DNA of 64,000 nucleotides from Homarus americanus (lineage: Eukaryota > Arthropoda > Malacostraca > Decapoda > Nephropidae). Location of the stretch: contig NW_024735516.1 in NCBI RefSeq assembly GCF_018991925.1, positions 698,501-762,500 of the forward strand, given 5' to 3'. This document shows, piece by piece, positions 1 through 12,872 of this stretch. The notes below the pieces were generated by a model. That model had not been told where the DNA came from. It was given only the letters and a program-made list of their open reading frames with translations, and searched no databases. The position numbers and the translations under genes are program-made. Every line of letters begins with the position of its first letter. The first letter of the stretch is position 1.

Positions 1-73
1 ACACTCATAATATGGCCTCACACTTACATAAGAACATAAGAAAATAAGGAGTCTGCAATAGGCCGGTTGGCCT

Positions 74-578
74 GTGCATGGCAACTCCTGTTGAGAGTTA
101 CTACCACTCTCTATCATCCATGAATCTATCTAGCCTCCTTTTAAAACTTTCCAGCGTTCCAACACCTACTACAAAGTTGCTAAGCTTGTTCCACTCGTCC
201 ACCACCCTATTTGTGAACCAGTTTCTTCCTATCTCCCTCCTAAACCTAAACTTATCCAACTTAAATCCGTTGCTACGAGTCCTATCCTGCCCGGATATTA
301 TAAGAACTTTATCGATATCTCCTTTATTGATTCCTGTCACCCACTTAAATACTTCTATCATATCTCCCCGCACTCTTCGATTTTCTAGGGAATGCAAGTT
401 TAGTTTCTTTAATCTATCTTGATAGGGAAGGTTTCTAAGTCCCGGAATCATTTTTGTCATTCTTCGCTGCACCGACTCCAGTGAATTGATATCCATTCTA
501 TAATAAGGGCACTAGAACTGAACAGCGTAATCGAGGAGCGGCCTGACTAGCGCAAGATATAATTGCAGTATGACCTCC
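74..578 (-). pseudogene. LINE reverse transcriptase C-terminal fragment (CR1/Jockey-like)
   Basis: A minus-strand frame encodes the C-terminal end of a non-LTR retrotransposon polymerase. It reads LVRPLLDYAVQF, an in-frame TAG where Trp is usual, then ESVQRRMTKMIPGLRNLPY, DRLKKLNLHSLENRR and NRVVDEWNKLSNFVV. This order (thumb 'LEKVQRRATK', 'LPYEERLKRLGLPSLE', 'NRVVNSWNSLP') is standard for the region downstream of the RT active site in CR1/Jockey-like LINEs. The reverse transcriptase core and endonuclease are absent, so the copy is 5'-truncated, ending at about 578 beside a palindrome. The internal stop marks it as dead. Family recognition is from memory of the motif order; the exact clade is uncertain. 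Confidence 0.85.
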
Positions 579-586
579 GCACTCTT

Positions 587-1424
<838 letters not shown>

Positions 1425-2165
1425 GAACTCAGAGGTCCCACTGGTTCCCCCTTGGGACCCCCTAGAACCGCTAGGGACTCGGTAAAATTCCCATGAGACC
1501 CCTTAGGGACCACCTGGGAACCGCCTAGTACCCCTTGTAACGCCCTGGAACTCCCCATGACCTCTGTAATCCTCAATGGCTACTTCGGACCCCCTAAACC
1601 CCACCATGGACCCCTGGAATCCCTCGGGATCCTTTGGGAACCGATTGTGCCCCTCTACGGCCCCCTAAGACCTTGATTATCCTCTACGACGCCCTGTGAC
1701 TCCGTAAGAACCCCTGGAACTCACGGGAACTCCCTGGCCTCTCCAGGAACATCCTAGGAGACTCTGGAGCCCAATAATACACTATAATATCCATAACCAG
1801 AGATCCATCAGGAGCCCCCCCGTGACCCTTGGAACACATTAAGGTCCCCTAGTATCCGTTGGACCGTCTTAAACCCCCCGAAATTCAATAAGAACCCCTC
1901 TACGGGTTCCTTGAGCCCTCATACAACCCAATATGATCTATATTGCCCCCTACGACGCCCTGGGACCCCTTAGGCATCCCTTGGGGACCCCTTAGGTATC
2001 CCCTGGGACCCCTTATGAATATCTAAAAACTCATTGGGACCCCTTGGGAGCATTTAATGCACCGTTTAACCTTTAAAGTACCCCATTGAGACCCTCTTAG
2101 GAGCCCTAGGACTCTCTTTGACCTTCTGTGGCTCCCTAGGCTCCCCCTGGGACCCTCTAATACCT
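1425..2165. repeat. Degenerate GGGACCCC-rich satellite-like repeat
   Basis: About 740 bp made of diverged short units of the type CTGGGACCCCTTAGG, with variants such as TGGGAACC, CTAGGGAC and CCTAGGAG. The period is irregular (roughly 15-25 bp). It is sharply different in composition from both flanks and has no coding potential. Confidence 0.7.
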
Positions 2166-2726
2166 AGAATTTGTCAAGGTATTCAATAGCATACAGTATA
2201 CTCTCAACAAAAATTCTCGAACACCTGGACACAATGGATGTGAGAATGAGCAGAATGGGACTTGTCATCTCGAAATGGTTTCAGATTCTTCGTTCATTTT
2301 TCAGATTGCTTAGTGCTTATAGTGCTCGAGACGTTTTTGGTGAGAATGAACAGTTCCGTTCAGAAGTTCGTGGTACACTGGCGGTGAAGGGTACATAGTC
2401 TGTTGTACCCTTCCTGGACGACAAGTCACTACGCCGACCCTTCCACCAACACACACAGGGGAACTGGCAACGGAGCAGTGTGATTCAAACGAATACGCAT
2501 CAACAAAGAGATTGGAAGGATAATATCGGCCAACGTTACTGCTGATGGGTGATGAAGATGTGTTAATATCTTGTTTACAAGAGCAGAAATCTATCGTGAT
2601 AGGAGTATCCTTTCGAATATCAGAATACAATAGGGAAATTAGTTTCGAATGAACATTGTAAGAAATAGTTGAACAGAGCTCATATATCAAGAGCCTTCAA
2701 TGTATTCATTACTTGAAGTTTTCCGT

Positions 2727-2987
<261 letters not shown>

Positions 2988-3033
<46 letters not shown>
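2988..3033. repeat. (AT)n microsatellite
   Basis: Pure TA dinucleotide run of about 45 bp at the 3' end of the Penelope fragment. Confidence 0.97.
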
Positions 3034-3038
<5 letters not shown>

Positions 3039-3599
3039 GATTGAATTTTCAAATTAAAACCAGTGATAAAGGTTTAGTATTTGGCATAATAACAACTAAT
3101 AGGTGTGAGGAGAGCGACACTGAACCAGGTGTGTTTTACCGAGTCAGGTTACCCTTGACTGTCACACTTAGTTAAACTCAAGCAACATAAATTTTTCTTT
3201 CACATGTGGTGTGAAATAGCGGTCCTCACTGACGACCCATTATCGTGTGTGATCATTGTTATAACCAACACTGATACACCAGACAGATAATACAAGAGAC
3301 GTGATATGAAATGGAAACATGATACGGTTAGTGCTGGGGAAAATGTTGGCCTATCAGTTTCTCAGGCAAAGTATGTAAGATGTACTGTGTATGATGAAGG
3401 TAATCCGAGGATGGTGGCGCACGATCTCTATAAGACAAACACTTTATAAACATAAGTTATAGAAAAAAATCGTTCACTAGTTTCAGTGTGTCAGGTTACT
3501 CGTTGGCGGTCGAGACGGCCCTAGAGCAGGCCAATTGTCTAGGTATTTGTATTACAACGCATTTGTGTATCAAATGTCAAAAATGTAAACTGTTCCATA

Positions 3600-3840
3600 T
3601 AGAATTGCTACAGTCGCCTTACGTAAGATTAACGGCAGCAGTGCGGCCAAAAGAAAAAAATGGCCACAATTGCCCTATGTACGATTAATGGCAGCAGTGT
3701 GACCAAAATTAAAAATGGCATCAATCGCATTACGGGGGACTAACGGCCGCAGTACGACGAAAACAAAAATGGCAACATTCGACCCACGGGCGATTAATGG
3801 CAGCAGTACGACGAAAACGATGAATGGCAATAATCACCCA
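3600..3840. repeat. ~58-bp tandem repeat, four diverged copies
   Basis: Four successive units share ACGATTAATGGCAGCAGT and a run of the form CCAAAANNAAAAATGGC. The copies differ by about 10-20 percent. They lie next to the transposase fragment inside the inverted-repeat transposon. Confidence 0.75.
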
Positions 3841-3999
3841 AGTCGTTAAGGTTACCGCTCTCCTCCCATCTTATTATCCACTCCATCACAGTTGTGGGGA
3901 CAGGCCAACTTCATGTGCGATACCCCGTATGGAGAGACCATTATCACGGAGAGTGATAATGAGACCTCTGAGCACCAACTTCTCGTCTCTCCGATTCAT
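3838..3999 (-). pseudogene. Transposase N-terminal helix-turn-helix fragment
   Basis: From ATG at 3999 the minus strand reads MNRRDEKLVLRGLIITLRDN and then GLSIRGIAHEVGLSPQ. After a one-base frameshift near 3890 it continues MEWIIRWEESGNLNDLG. This is the classic layout of a Tc1/mariner or IS630-type N-terminal DNA-binding domain: a helix-turn-helix with the G-S-I-R-x-I-A recognition region, then a W-x-x-R-W-E-E-x-G linker into the second HTH. The DDE catalytic domain is missing. It starts just inside the right inverted arm of the element, where a transposase gene would begin. Confidence 0.7.
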
Positions 4000-4530
4000 G
4001 TTGGCTTGGTGGAGATTCTGATCACTCTCATCAGCGGCAAATAACAAAAACACCTTGTTGACACGTAAGCACACACACAACCCGCTTGTGTCGGTGTGTT
4101 TCAGTGTGTGTCGAAGATGTGATACATATGAAGTAATGTTATTTAACACTTAATCAGTAATTATCACCATTTAGCGTAACACACACACACTTCAAGTAAT
4201 GAATACAATGAAGACTTTTGATATATGAGCTCTATTCACCAACTTCTTATGGTGTTCATTCGAAACCAATTTTCCTATTGTATTCTGATATTCGAATGGA
4301 TATTCCTATCACTACAGTTTTCTTGTCTCGTCAGCAGGATATTCACATCAATATCCTTCCCATCTCCTTTTGATGTATTCGTTCGAATCACACTGCTCCG
4401 TTGCCAGTTCCACTGTGTGTGTTGGTAGGAGGTTCGGCGCAGTGACTTGTCGTCCAGGAAGGGTACAACAGGCTATGCACCCTTCACCGCCAGTGTACCA
4501 CGAACTTCTGAACGGAACTGTACATCATGA

Positions 4531-5040
4531 AAGACAGATAATTAAACTGGAAGAGTACGGAATTCGGGGAGCGTCGTGGCGTGGATTAAAGACTTCGTTG
4601 ATAATTGTAAGTGGTGTATGGTAATTAAAAGCAAAAAATAGTAATGTAAACTCATGACAAGCGGAGTACCACAAGGCAGTGTCCAGGGAACGTTGTGTTT
4701 GTTTGTTACAGTAAATATACCCAGTTAGAGAAAGAGAGAGAGATTGCCATCAGTGTGTAAGAGATAACTGACCGGCTAATAAGCTGACAGGTAGTAAAGT
4801 GGATGAAATAAGGTAAAAAAAAAACGTGAAAATAATTGTCCAGTGCATGGCCATAATACCATAGTTACTCATACAAGTGTTACATTTTCTATTATAATTT
4901 ATCAGAGAGCATAAATTGGGGATACTATAAAAAATATTGCCATGATATCAATGGATTTTTCAGGAACTTGCCCCAGGTACACATAGCATCTTCATCGACT
5001 CCTGACAGCGAAGTTTAAAAGCGGTTTTCCTGCATAACGG
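4531..5040. other. No recognisable feature
   Basis: AT-rich with a short GA run near 4730. No gene or repeat recognised. Confidence 0.5.
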
Positions 5041-5870
5041 GAACTTAAAGCCGTACACCCCTATCACCCACTCCGTTCATCTAAAGAAGACGTACGATAA
5101 CATGAATATACGACTCAAAGCAATCCAATACAGCACTCATCAATGGGATCTCCGTGGTGATCTCAAGGTCCGGGAGGGTTCACGAAATAATGTTGTTCCT
5201 TATGCCTATGGGACTGCTGTGCTACCGAGGATGAAAGAAGCACATACAGTACGAGCCAGGAACAAGAAGTGTTCAGTGTGTTCCTTTAATCGACCCAAAG
5301 AAGACTATCCTGCCACCACTCAACATTAAGCTCGGTTTAATGAAGAATTTTGTGAAGGCGAAGGGTAAGACGAATTCGAGAGAGCTTCAATACCTTTGTG
5401 AGAAATTTCCAAACATCAATGCCGCGAAAATGAAGAAGTGAGTCACTGTGGGGTCCCAAATCAGGGAGGCTCTACAGGTTTAAGGTTTTGAAGAAAGCCT
5501 AAATGTCTTAGGACTAAAAGCACAGCAGACTTTCAAATGGATTTGTGAAAACTTCTTGGGTAACCACAAGTGTCCCGCTTACAAAGATGGAATCCAGAAA
5601 CTGATCGATGCATTTAAAAAAGTAGGCTGTCTCGTGTCCTTGAAATTACATTTTTTACAAATGCATCTAAATTTCTTTCTCGTAAACCTTGGCGCTGTGA
5701 GTGACAAAGCAGGGGAACGCTTCCATCAAGAGATTCAGTCAATGGAAATCGCCACCAAGGTTTCTGGAACAATAGTATGCTGGCAGACTACTGCTGAATG
5801 TTGTACCGCGACAATCCGGACAAACTTTACAAAGAAAATCGCACTCGAATCGTTTTTAAGTTGATGAACA
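5041..5870 (+). pseudogene. Decayed repeat-encoded protein of unknown function (NLGAVSD family)
   Basis: Pieces in shifting plus-strand frames assemble in order. KIxxxPLNIKLGLMKNFVKA precedes 5350, then come TFKWICENFLGNHKCPAY, LIDAFKKVGC and SLKLHFLQMHLNFF. NLGAVSDKAGERFHQEI (about 5680-5735) follows, then after a frameshift HQGFWNNSMLADYC, a TGA, and LYRDNPDKLYKE. I recognise this series from a large unnamed family of repetitive arthropod and cnidarian genes whose usual core is 'HLDFFPENLGAVSDEHGERFHQDI'. It is probably transposon-derived. At least two frameshifts and several stops make this copy non-functional. No catalytic residues can be assigned. Confidence 0.65.
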
Positions 5871-6540
5871 TTTCTGTTTTCGTAAGTGTGTACTGTATAA
5901 ATTTAACCAAGTGTATTGTACGTATAACGTTTATGATAATTATACTGATAAATAGATAGAGTTGTAACATTAACGAGCCTAATGTGTGATTATTGCCTAA
6001 TTTGTGCTGGAACAAAACTATCAACATATTTAGAATCAGCGTGTAAAACTGAACTGTAAAGTGTATTTACATTTTTTATGAGAGAAAAAGTTCGATTTTG
6101 CTGGCCAGTGTAATTTGTACAAGATAGTCGGGGTGGACAAGAAATATATCAGGGAAATTACGGGATAATAAGCTTCAGAAAACCTTAAAAAAAGAAAAAC
6201 GTTTAAACAATAATATCTACAGTACTTGGATAAAAGAGATGATTTTTTTCTCGTGAAGAAGAACGGTTTGGCTCCCATGCTTGTGTACAGCAGTCCAGAT
6301 GGGACCACACGAGAGCTTGGTGTTATTTAGGTCAAGATAAAAACAAAGACTTCGGCGAGAAATATAAACCTTACGCAAAGTTGAAGAAAATGTTTGGTAG
6401 CTCACCCAGGAAAAAAACAGTCTAATGCAGTTATAAGCATTCACCCTGCTCTAGTGGGTTCAAGGAATTTCTCCCCTCAATGTGTGACGTATAATGGGGT
6501 GAATGTGTCAGTTCGTTGCCGTCAGAGTGACTTAAGAATC
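5871..6540. other. No recognisable feature
   Basis: AT-rich unique-looking sequence without a supported gene. Confidence 0.5.
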
Positions 6541-6542
6541 GT

Positions 6543-6582
<40 letters not shown>
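6541..6582. repeat. (GAT)n microsatellite
   Basis: About 14 GAT units. Confidence 0.97.
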
Positions 6583-6583
<1 letters not shown>

Positions 6584-6796
6584 GTCAGTGATAACAATGT
6601 GATGAATAAAATTAAGGTGGCGACTCCAACGTTCATAGAGATAATGAAGGAGAAGTAAGGGTCATACCGACGTCTACACACAGCGTGGGGGAAGGACTCA
6701 GAAGTCAACTTGAGTGCCCATATGAACGGGTAGGCAGACCTGGAAAGCTCCCAGTCCTACTTTGACGATGGGGAGGGGGGAGAGGAACACCAATAT

Positions 6797-6822
6797 ATGT
6801 GTGTGTGTGTGTGTGTGTGTGT
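6797..6822. repeat. (GT)n microsatellite
   Basis: Thirteen GT units. Confidence 0.95.
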
Positions 6823-6954
6823 AGTGACGCTGGTGGGATATTCGCGACTGGGGTAATGGAGAGACATTTGCGTCAGATGGCCACAATTTGTTTCTGTGTA
6901 TTTTGAAATGCAAATGCAATCACCATCCTAGACAGAGAGACGACGACCTGACTT

Positions 6955-7105
6955 TCCTCACCACTCACGCCCTCACCACTCATTGTTCACCACAACTTCA
7001 CTCACCACTCATTGTTCATCTCACCTTCACCACTCAATGTTCACCACACCTTCACCACTCACACCCTCACCACTCAATGTTCACCACGCCCTCACCACTC
7101 AAGAG
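6955..7105. repeat. CACCACTCA-rich minisatellite
   Basis: Diverged 16-33 bp units built from CTCACCACTCA and ATGTTCACCACACC. Confidence 0.75.
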
Positions 7106-7138
7106 ATCCCCTGATATACACTACACTTCATATTAACA

Positions 7139-7394
7139 AACCATCTATGAACCCCCTTAACGAACCAGCTATGAACCCCCTTAACGAACCATCTGTGAAC
7201 CCCAATAACGAACCATCTATGAACCCCAATAACGAACCATCTATGAACCCCAATAACGAACCATCTATGAACCCCAATAACGAACCATCTATGAACCCCA
7301 ATTACGAACCATCTGTGAACCCCAATAACGAACCATCTATGAACCCCCTTAACGAACCATCTATGAACCCCAATAACGAACCACATGTGAACCC
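7139..7394. repeat. 24-bp minisatellite, ~10 copies
   Basis: Unit is CCATCTATGAACCCC followed by AATAACGAA or CTTAACGAA. Because 24 is a multiple of three, open frames run through on both strands (repeating MNPNNEPS on plus, FVIGVHRW on minus). No splice site, promoter or conserved flank supports a gene. Confidence 0.95.
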
Positions 7395-7655
7395 GAATAT
7401 GATGATGAAAATTCGTATAACATTTTTTTTTATTCGACGTTGGGGTAAAGTTATTTTTGTCTGTTTGGAGGAAAAATAATAAAAAAATTCACCACCTGTG
7501 TAAGATTCTTCGATAGATTATTAATTAATTGCACTGATACGCTACCTGCAATGGGTGCGCACCTGCATCTGGTAATTGGAGGTGTATGAATGCAATTTAA
7601 TAGTTGAATTTAGCGAGAAAAAAACAAAATTTTACCATTGAATTTACACTGAGAA
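7395..7655. other. No recognisable feature
   Basis: AT-rich sequence, nothing recognised. Confidence 0.5.
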
Positions 7656-7659
7656 TAAA

Positions 7660-7775
7660 CCTGCTAGATACGTTCACTTATACTGAGAATCTACCTTAAC
7701 TAGATACGTTCACTTATACTAATAATCTACCTTAACTTGATACGTTCACTTATACTGAAAATCTACGTAAGAAAT
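7660..7775. repeat. ~38-bp tandem repeat, three copies
   Basis: Three units share GATACGTTCACTTATACT and AATCTACCTTAACT. Confidence 0.85.
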
Positions 7776-7794
7776 GAATATAATGTTACAGGAA

Positions 7795-8150
7795 GACGAA
7801 GAACAAATGAACACAAAATTGCAGTTTGAACACCAAGAAAAACAACAATAAGATGAAGAACAAGAACAGAAACAACAACAACAACAGAAGCAAGAAGAAC
7901 AAGAACAACAACATCAACAAGCTGAAGAACAAAAAAAAAACAACAACAACAACGACGACGAGATGAAGAAGAAGAACAAAAGCAAGAAGAACAAGAACAA
8001 ATGAACACAACATTTTAGGCATAAGAACAAAAACAGAAACAAGAAGAACAAAAAAAACAACAACAAATAAACATAACATTTTAAGACCAAGAACAGTAAC
8101 AGCGACAAGAATTAGAGCAAGTAGAACAAGAAGAACAGGAACAAATGAAC
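7795..8150. repeat. CAA/GAA-rich low-complexity tract
   Basis: About 350 bp dominated by CAACAA, GAAGAACAA and related triplets. A sub-block containing AACACAACATTTTA recurs at about 8003 and 8070. Confidence 0.85.
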
Positions 8151-8263
8151 TCTGTCGCTGACGTCAAGACAAAATCTAGGTCGAAAAACTCATGAACGAT
8201 CGCCAGTAAAAGTTTGTGACCCACTAATTATACTGTTACTGCTTCAGTGTCGGTGGCTATCAA

Positions 8264-8266
8264 TAC

Positions 8267-8302
<36 letters not shown>
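8264..8302. repeat. (GA)n microsatellite
   Basis: About 19 GA units. Confidence 0.96.
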
Positions 8303-8305
<3 letters not shown>

Positions 8306-8574
8306 GCTCCAATTTGTAGTTAAAGTTCGTGGTGGTGGGTGACTTATGACTGGCATCACCGCCTCCACTTAGCGCCTGTTATTGTGAAACAAGTTTGGGT
8401 GGAGTTTTTCCCACGCTTCCTAGTCACCCCACCCCACCCCCCAACAGCATCTTGTCTTAAAACAGAGAACGTGACTAATAATGGACACTGAAGACTCATG
8501 TGATATTGAAACCATTTTTTCCCTCCCCCGTCAACATCTGTCATTCCCTACCCCGTCACCTCCTGTCAACATAC

Positions 8575-8705
8575 AAACCAACATACCACCACATACCAAC
8601 ATCTCCTTCACCACATAACATCTCCCTCACCACATATTAACATCTCCCTCACCACATAGCATCTCCCTCACCACATAACATCTCCATTACCACATATCTC
8701 CCTCA
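8575..8705. repeat. ~20-bp minisatellite
   Basis: Units of CATCTCCCTCACCACATAA with small indels, about six copies. Confidence 0.85.
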
Positions 8706-8875
8706 CCCCTGTCCTTCCTCGTTCGCCCGGCAGTATCACGTGCTACGGCAGCTCCTGAAAACTGTAAACAAACACCGGGGCACACCACAGCCCTAACCTC
8801 GACGACCCTTCCTCCACCCTAAACATAGTCACTCATTCCTCTATCGCTCTCACCCAAGTGCCATTTACACAGGTG

Positions 8876-8906
<31 letters not shown>

Positions 8907-9430
8907 CTTGGTGTTCTGTTATTATCATCATATTCAATTACGTCAACCAGTTCTACTATTTACGATACTAAATTACTAACTGATCCGGTCACTGAGATAC
9001 TATTTCGTCCCTTGCCAGTTATGCCCAAACATATTAACCACTCGTGTACGGGATCCCCTCTGTAATGAATATAATCGTCTGAGGTGTTAGCCAAATAAAG
9101 TAGTGAAGGGGTTAGGGGAGATAGTCTGTTAAAATACATTAAAAAAAAAATCTGTGACTCGTTTCTAGATAGCCCCAATTTTTAACTCCTCCTAAAGAAT
9201 TAAAATAGTGCAAGACAAAACTTTAGCTGGCGTCTTTTCAGAGAAGGATCGTCGCCTTTCTCTGATGGAGTAACATGTCTTCCTTCCATTTAGCACCAAT
9301 TGAATAGACGTATATCTTAAAGAACTTAGTTTTTAAAGCACGATAATACATTTTAAAACTGTAATATTCAAGGGAAGTTGCCTGGGATATACTGTATACC
9401 CACCCTCAGGAAATATCCCGAGAGAAAACT
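8706..9430. other. Unannotated; contains one (CT)n run
   Basis: Apart from (CT)14 at 8879-8906 nothing is recognised. Confidence 0.5.
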
Positions 9431-10570
9431 TATTTTTTACCTCAAGAGTAAAGCCAATCGGGTGGGAGAATAGTAGTTTCCCTATTCAGGTTTTATCCCT
9501 GGTTTGCCCAGTTTATAATGATACATGTCGTTAAAATTGACAAACGTAATGTTCACCGACAAACTCGCGACGATGCGACAATTTTTTTTTCGTACGAATT
9601 GTCATAATTGTCATTTGCGTGTGAGTTCTGCATTTAGCACCGGTTAGCCAACATCTGCTCAGGTTGCCAAATTAACCTCTTCGACCTGCATGACATTTTA
9701 TCAGATGAAGTAAACTTGAAAAGATTTTGTTTAAGCATCAACTTCTCGATAAGTGTGAATTCTTCAACTTTAATAGATACATAAGGTATCTACAGGTATA
9801 GTAGTAAATATGAATCCAAGAAAATTAAACAAAAAATAGAAGACGGCACCGAGTGTGAGCTCTTTCAAGACAAGACTTGACCAACACTGGAGCGGGTTCA
9901 GGTACATTCAGGAGCCGGTGCATGCCCAGTACTTGCCAACAGTGCATGACAGAGACGTGACCGATCGCCCAAGCGGCTAACAAGCCTATCAGTGGCGAAG
10001 AGGATAAAAGTAAAAGTATAAAACTACCAAGTACGAAACCAACATATCACCAGTATCAATAACCAATTGGTATAATTTCATGAGGGAAGTGTTTTTAAAT
10101 GATTGTGGGAGAACCAACGACACTGGGAAAACAAGATTCGGACTCTCCACAAATCCTTTTACTAATATCTGATTGTTGGAGCTATACTTTATAAACATTT
10201 CTCTGGAGGAATATTTTCATGAAACTGTCAATCGCTCTTTAAAACTATATAGACGAGAGACAGCAATAAGTAAACAAAATATTGAACAGCTGAGGAGGAA
10301 ATTCCAAAATGTAGAAAGGAAGAACAAAATCATATGACCTGTAGGCAACCTTTGCTCTATACCCACCATCGTAGTATGATTAAAGAATAAGTAACGTCGA
10401 CGATGACAACGCAACCACATGCTCAGGTAAACAAACTTGACGGTGGCACGCACCAGTATCGGCCGCGTATTTCCTAACTTAAAGAAAAAAAAAGGGGCCA
10501 AAAACCTGAATAGGAAAAGTGCTATTCCTCCACCCGATTTGCCTTATTCTTGAGAAAAAAAATACCTTTT
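9431..10570. mobile_element. Possible nonautonomous element bounded by ~65-bp inverted repeats
   Basis: 9431-9495 (core CTCAAGAGTAAAGCCAATCG, then CCTATTCAGGTTTT) is matched inverted at about 10501-10565 at roughly 80 percent identity. The intervening 1 kb has no transposase frame. Flanking target duplication could not be identified, so the outer boundary is uncertain. It may also be two inverted copies of one dispersed repeat. Confidence 0.5.
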
Positions 10571-12796
10571 TTTTCTTTTTTCTTTTTTTTTACAGATATG
10601 TTTCCTTAGTTGGCTGGATAATCCGGGCGACTGTCCATAAATTTTATTTTAAAAAACTCCACACCTCTCCCTAAAGACAGACGATCGGGGAAAAAATAAT
10701 TTCAAGAAAAAAGTTACTACTGAAGACGTTAAATTATTAATAACTGTGTTTCATTGAAAAAAAAAACGGCTAACGAGCAGATCAGTGACGAAGAGGGTGA
10801 CGTACAGATACAGTCGGGGTGTGCAAGATGAACCAACAACATGACGGATCTGCTCACAAATGAAATCAGTAATAGTATGTGAAATGATCGCACCTAAATT
10901 AGTAATACCTGCATAATGATTTTTAATTGAGGAAAGAAGTGATTTATTACTATAACAGTAATATAAAGATGGTGTTGGTATATAAAAAATAGTGTTTTCT
11001 TTGTTCCCCTTTTTTTTACAATGCTGAGTAGGCTGCCGAGGCAGCTCCGCTATGTTGACAGGAACACCTTTGTCCTTCTATGAATGAAATCTATTCCTTA
11101 GTCAGATTTTAGCAGAAACGAACCTTTTAGCGATATATATTCAGGCCTGGCAGTTCTCAGTGGCTCGTTCAGGTTAAAACCAATCATAGGTCAGTAACGG
11201 TTTGTTTTCACTACAGCTTCTGAGACACACACTAGCGTCTGTGACCAACTTTACGCATCTCAACTAAAAAAGAAGAAGAAACAAAACACTTAACTCTAAG
11301 ATGTCAATATCTGATTAATGAAAAAAACAAAAACAAAAGAGAATACACTTTGATTTGGTGCGACCCTTTCGTATACTATTACCATGGAATTAATTACTGC
11401 CGTTTCACATGAGTGAGTTAAACGAGAAACAACAGACCCAGAAAATGAGAAGCGGTAACTCAGGGGGAGGAAGTTGCCGTCGCCCACTTTAAACCTTGGT
11501 TAAAAATTTGTCACAACGAATTTCGCCGAACTACGATTAGGCGCGAGTTGCTTGTTAAAATATGCAAATTAGCTGCATTAATGCATCATATATCCCCGAT
11601 CAAGAATCACTGAACTTGTTACGTGTCGTGCCGCGAGGCTCGACTGAAACATGTGGACTGTGATCACTTCGTCATCAAGTAATCATATTCCTAGATACAA
11701 CATAAACTCGTTTCAGATTACACTTCATTGTTCTCTTATTATGATATTCATGCTACTAAACCAATACTTCTTCGGCTGATATGCACATTAAATTGCCTTA
11801 CCTAAGAAACGTGAACTTCAGTATCCGGAAACAGCAGACACACGTTTTATTGAAATTGTTCACGCACAAGTCTCCTTGTGAGCTTCCTGCGGTGCACTTA
11901 TTTTTCTCGCTTATTTGAGATCCAGTGAAGTAATGGCTCCTTGAATACGTCGCCCCACACCACATTGACCTTCACAACACACTAGGCTTTTGTTGTCCAA
12001 GACCCGTCACAAAAGGAGAACCATCCGTGAACAGTCGTAAGATGCCTGACCGTCCTCACACAGGAGTATCAAGGTACTGACCCGGCTGTGCCACGGCCCG
12101 GTGTCACCTCTGTTCGAGATCTGAACAACACAGATACGGAGCTTCGGAGTATCTAACCATGAATCCAAGCTATGGACCATCCCATGAATCCACGACCCAT
12201 GATTCAAGGTCCGGAACATCGAGTCGGGAGATCGAGTAACGGGATGAAGCAGCAGCACCCAAACACGAAGGTCGATGATCACGCCACAGTTGGGTTTTCA
12301 AGCTTGTTCTATATCCAGCTTCATAATAATAGATATTCTTTATGAAAGTGTAATGTACAGTACGTAATCGATTTACTAAAAAAAAAATATACGCAAGAGA
12401 AAAAATAGGAATGTCCGAAATATAATTTAATAAAGTTGTTTACCTGTTGGTCCTTCACTATAGGTAGGTGGATGGGTCAGCAGTGTCAGAGGCCCATCAC
12501 CATTTTAATTGTTGATGACTAGTGTATTTAAAGACTAGTACACTTACTAATCCAAAACACACGAAGTTAATACATTATAACATGAACATCAGTATAATTA
12601 AGTCACCCGTACTGTACTGTACCTGTGTCCAAAAATCTGACCCAACATCATCTTGTAGCGGTAGTAAGAGTCTCCATAAATAATTACAGGAGAAGTGTAT
12701 TGACTGCCTGGTACTGTACACTGATCTGGGACTGTCATAAACGCCACAAATTTATTTATATATTTTTTAATAATTTCAAGAGTAGACACCTTACCT
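10571..12796. other. 2.2 kb with no recognisable feature
   Basis: AT-rich, no long frame with family resemblance, no tandem array. A stretch at 10766-10850 loosely resembles 9975-10030 (CGGCTAACNAGC...ATCAGTG), perhaps a shared old repeat. Confidence 0.5.
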
Positions 12797-12872
12797 CACC
12801 TGATGATTAACCACTATCTGGGGGGGGGGGTTAGGTTAGGTTAGCATTAAGATGGTTAATCTTCAGGTGAAA
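12797..12872. repeat. Hairpin unit: TCACCTGA-GATTAACC arms around G-tract and TTAGG
   Basis: Left arm TCACCTGATGATTAACCA (12797-12814) is complemented by TGGTTAATCTTCAGGTGA (12853-12870). Between them is G10 followed by TTAGGTTAGGTTAG. The same ingredients recur dispersed through the window (24275, 25715, 28680, 31735, 40250, 41945, 44340, 61495). Confidence 0.8.

Noticed and set aside
7012..7479. NEPSMNPN repeat protein candidate
   Set aside because: 24-bp minisatellite keeps frames open on both strands equally; no start context, splice site or conserved flank.
12007..12282. 91-codon minus frame
   Set aside because: No family resemblance and no supporting neighbours.
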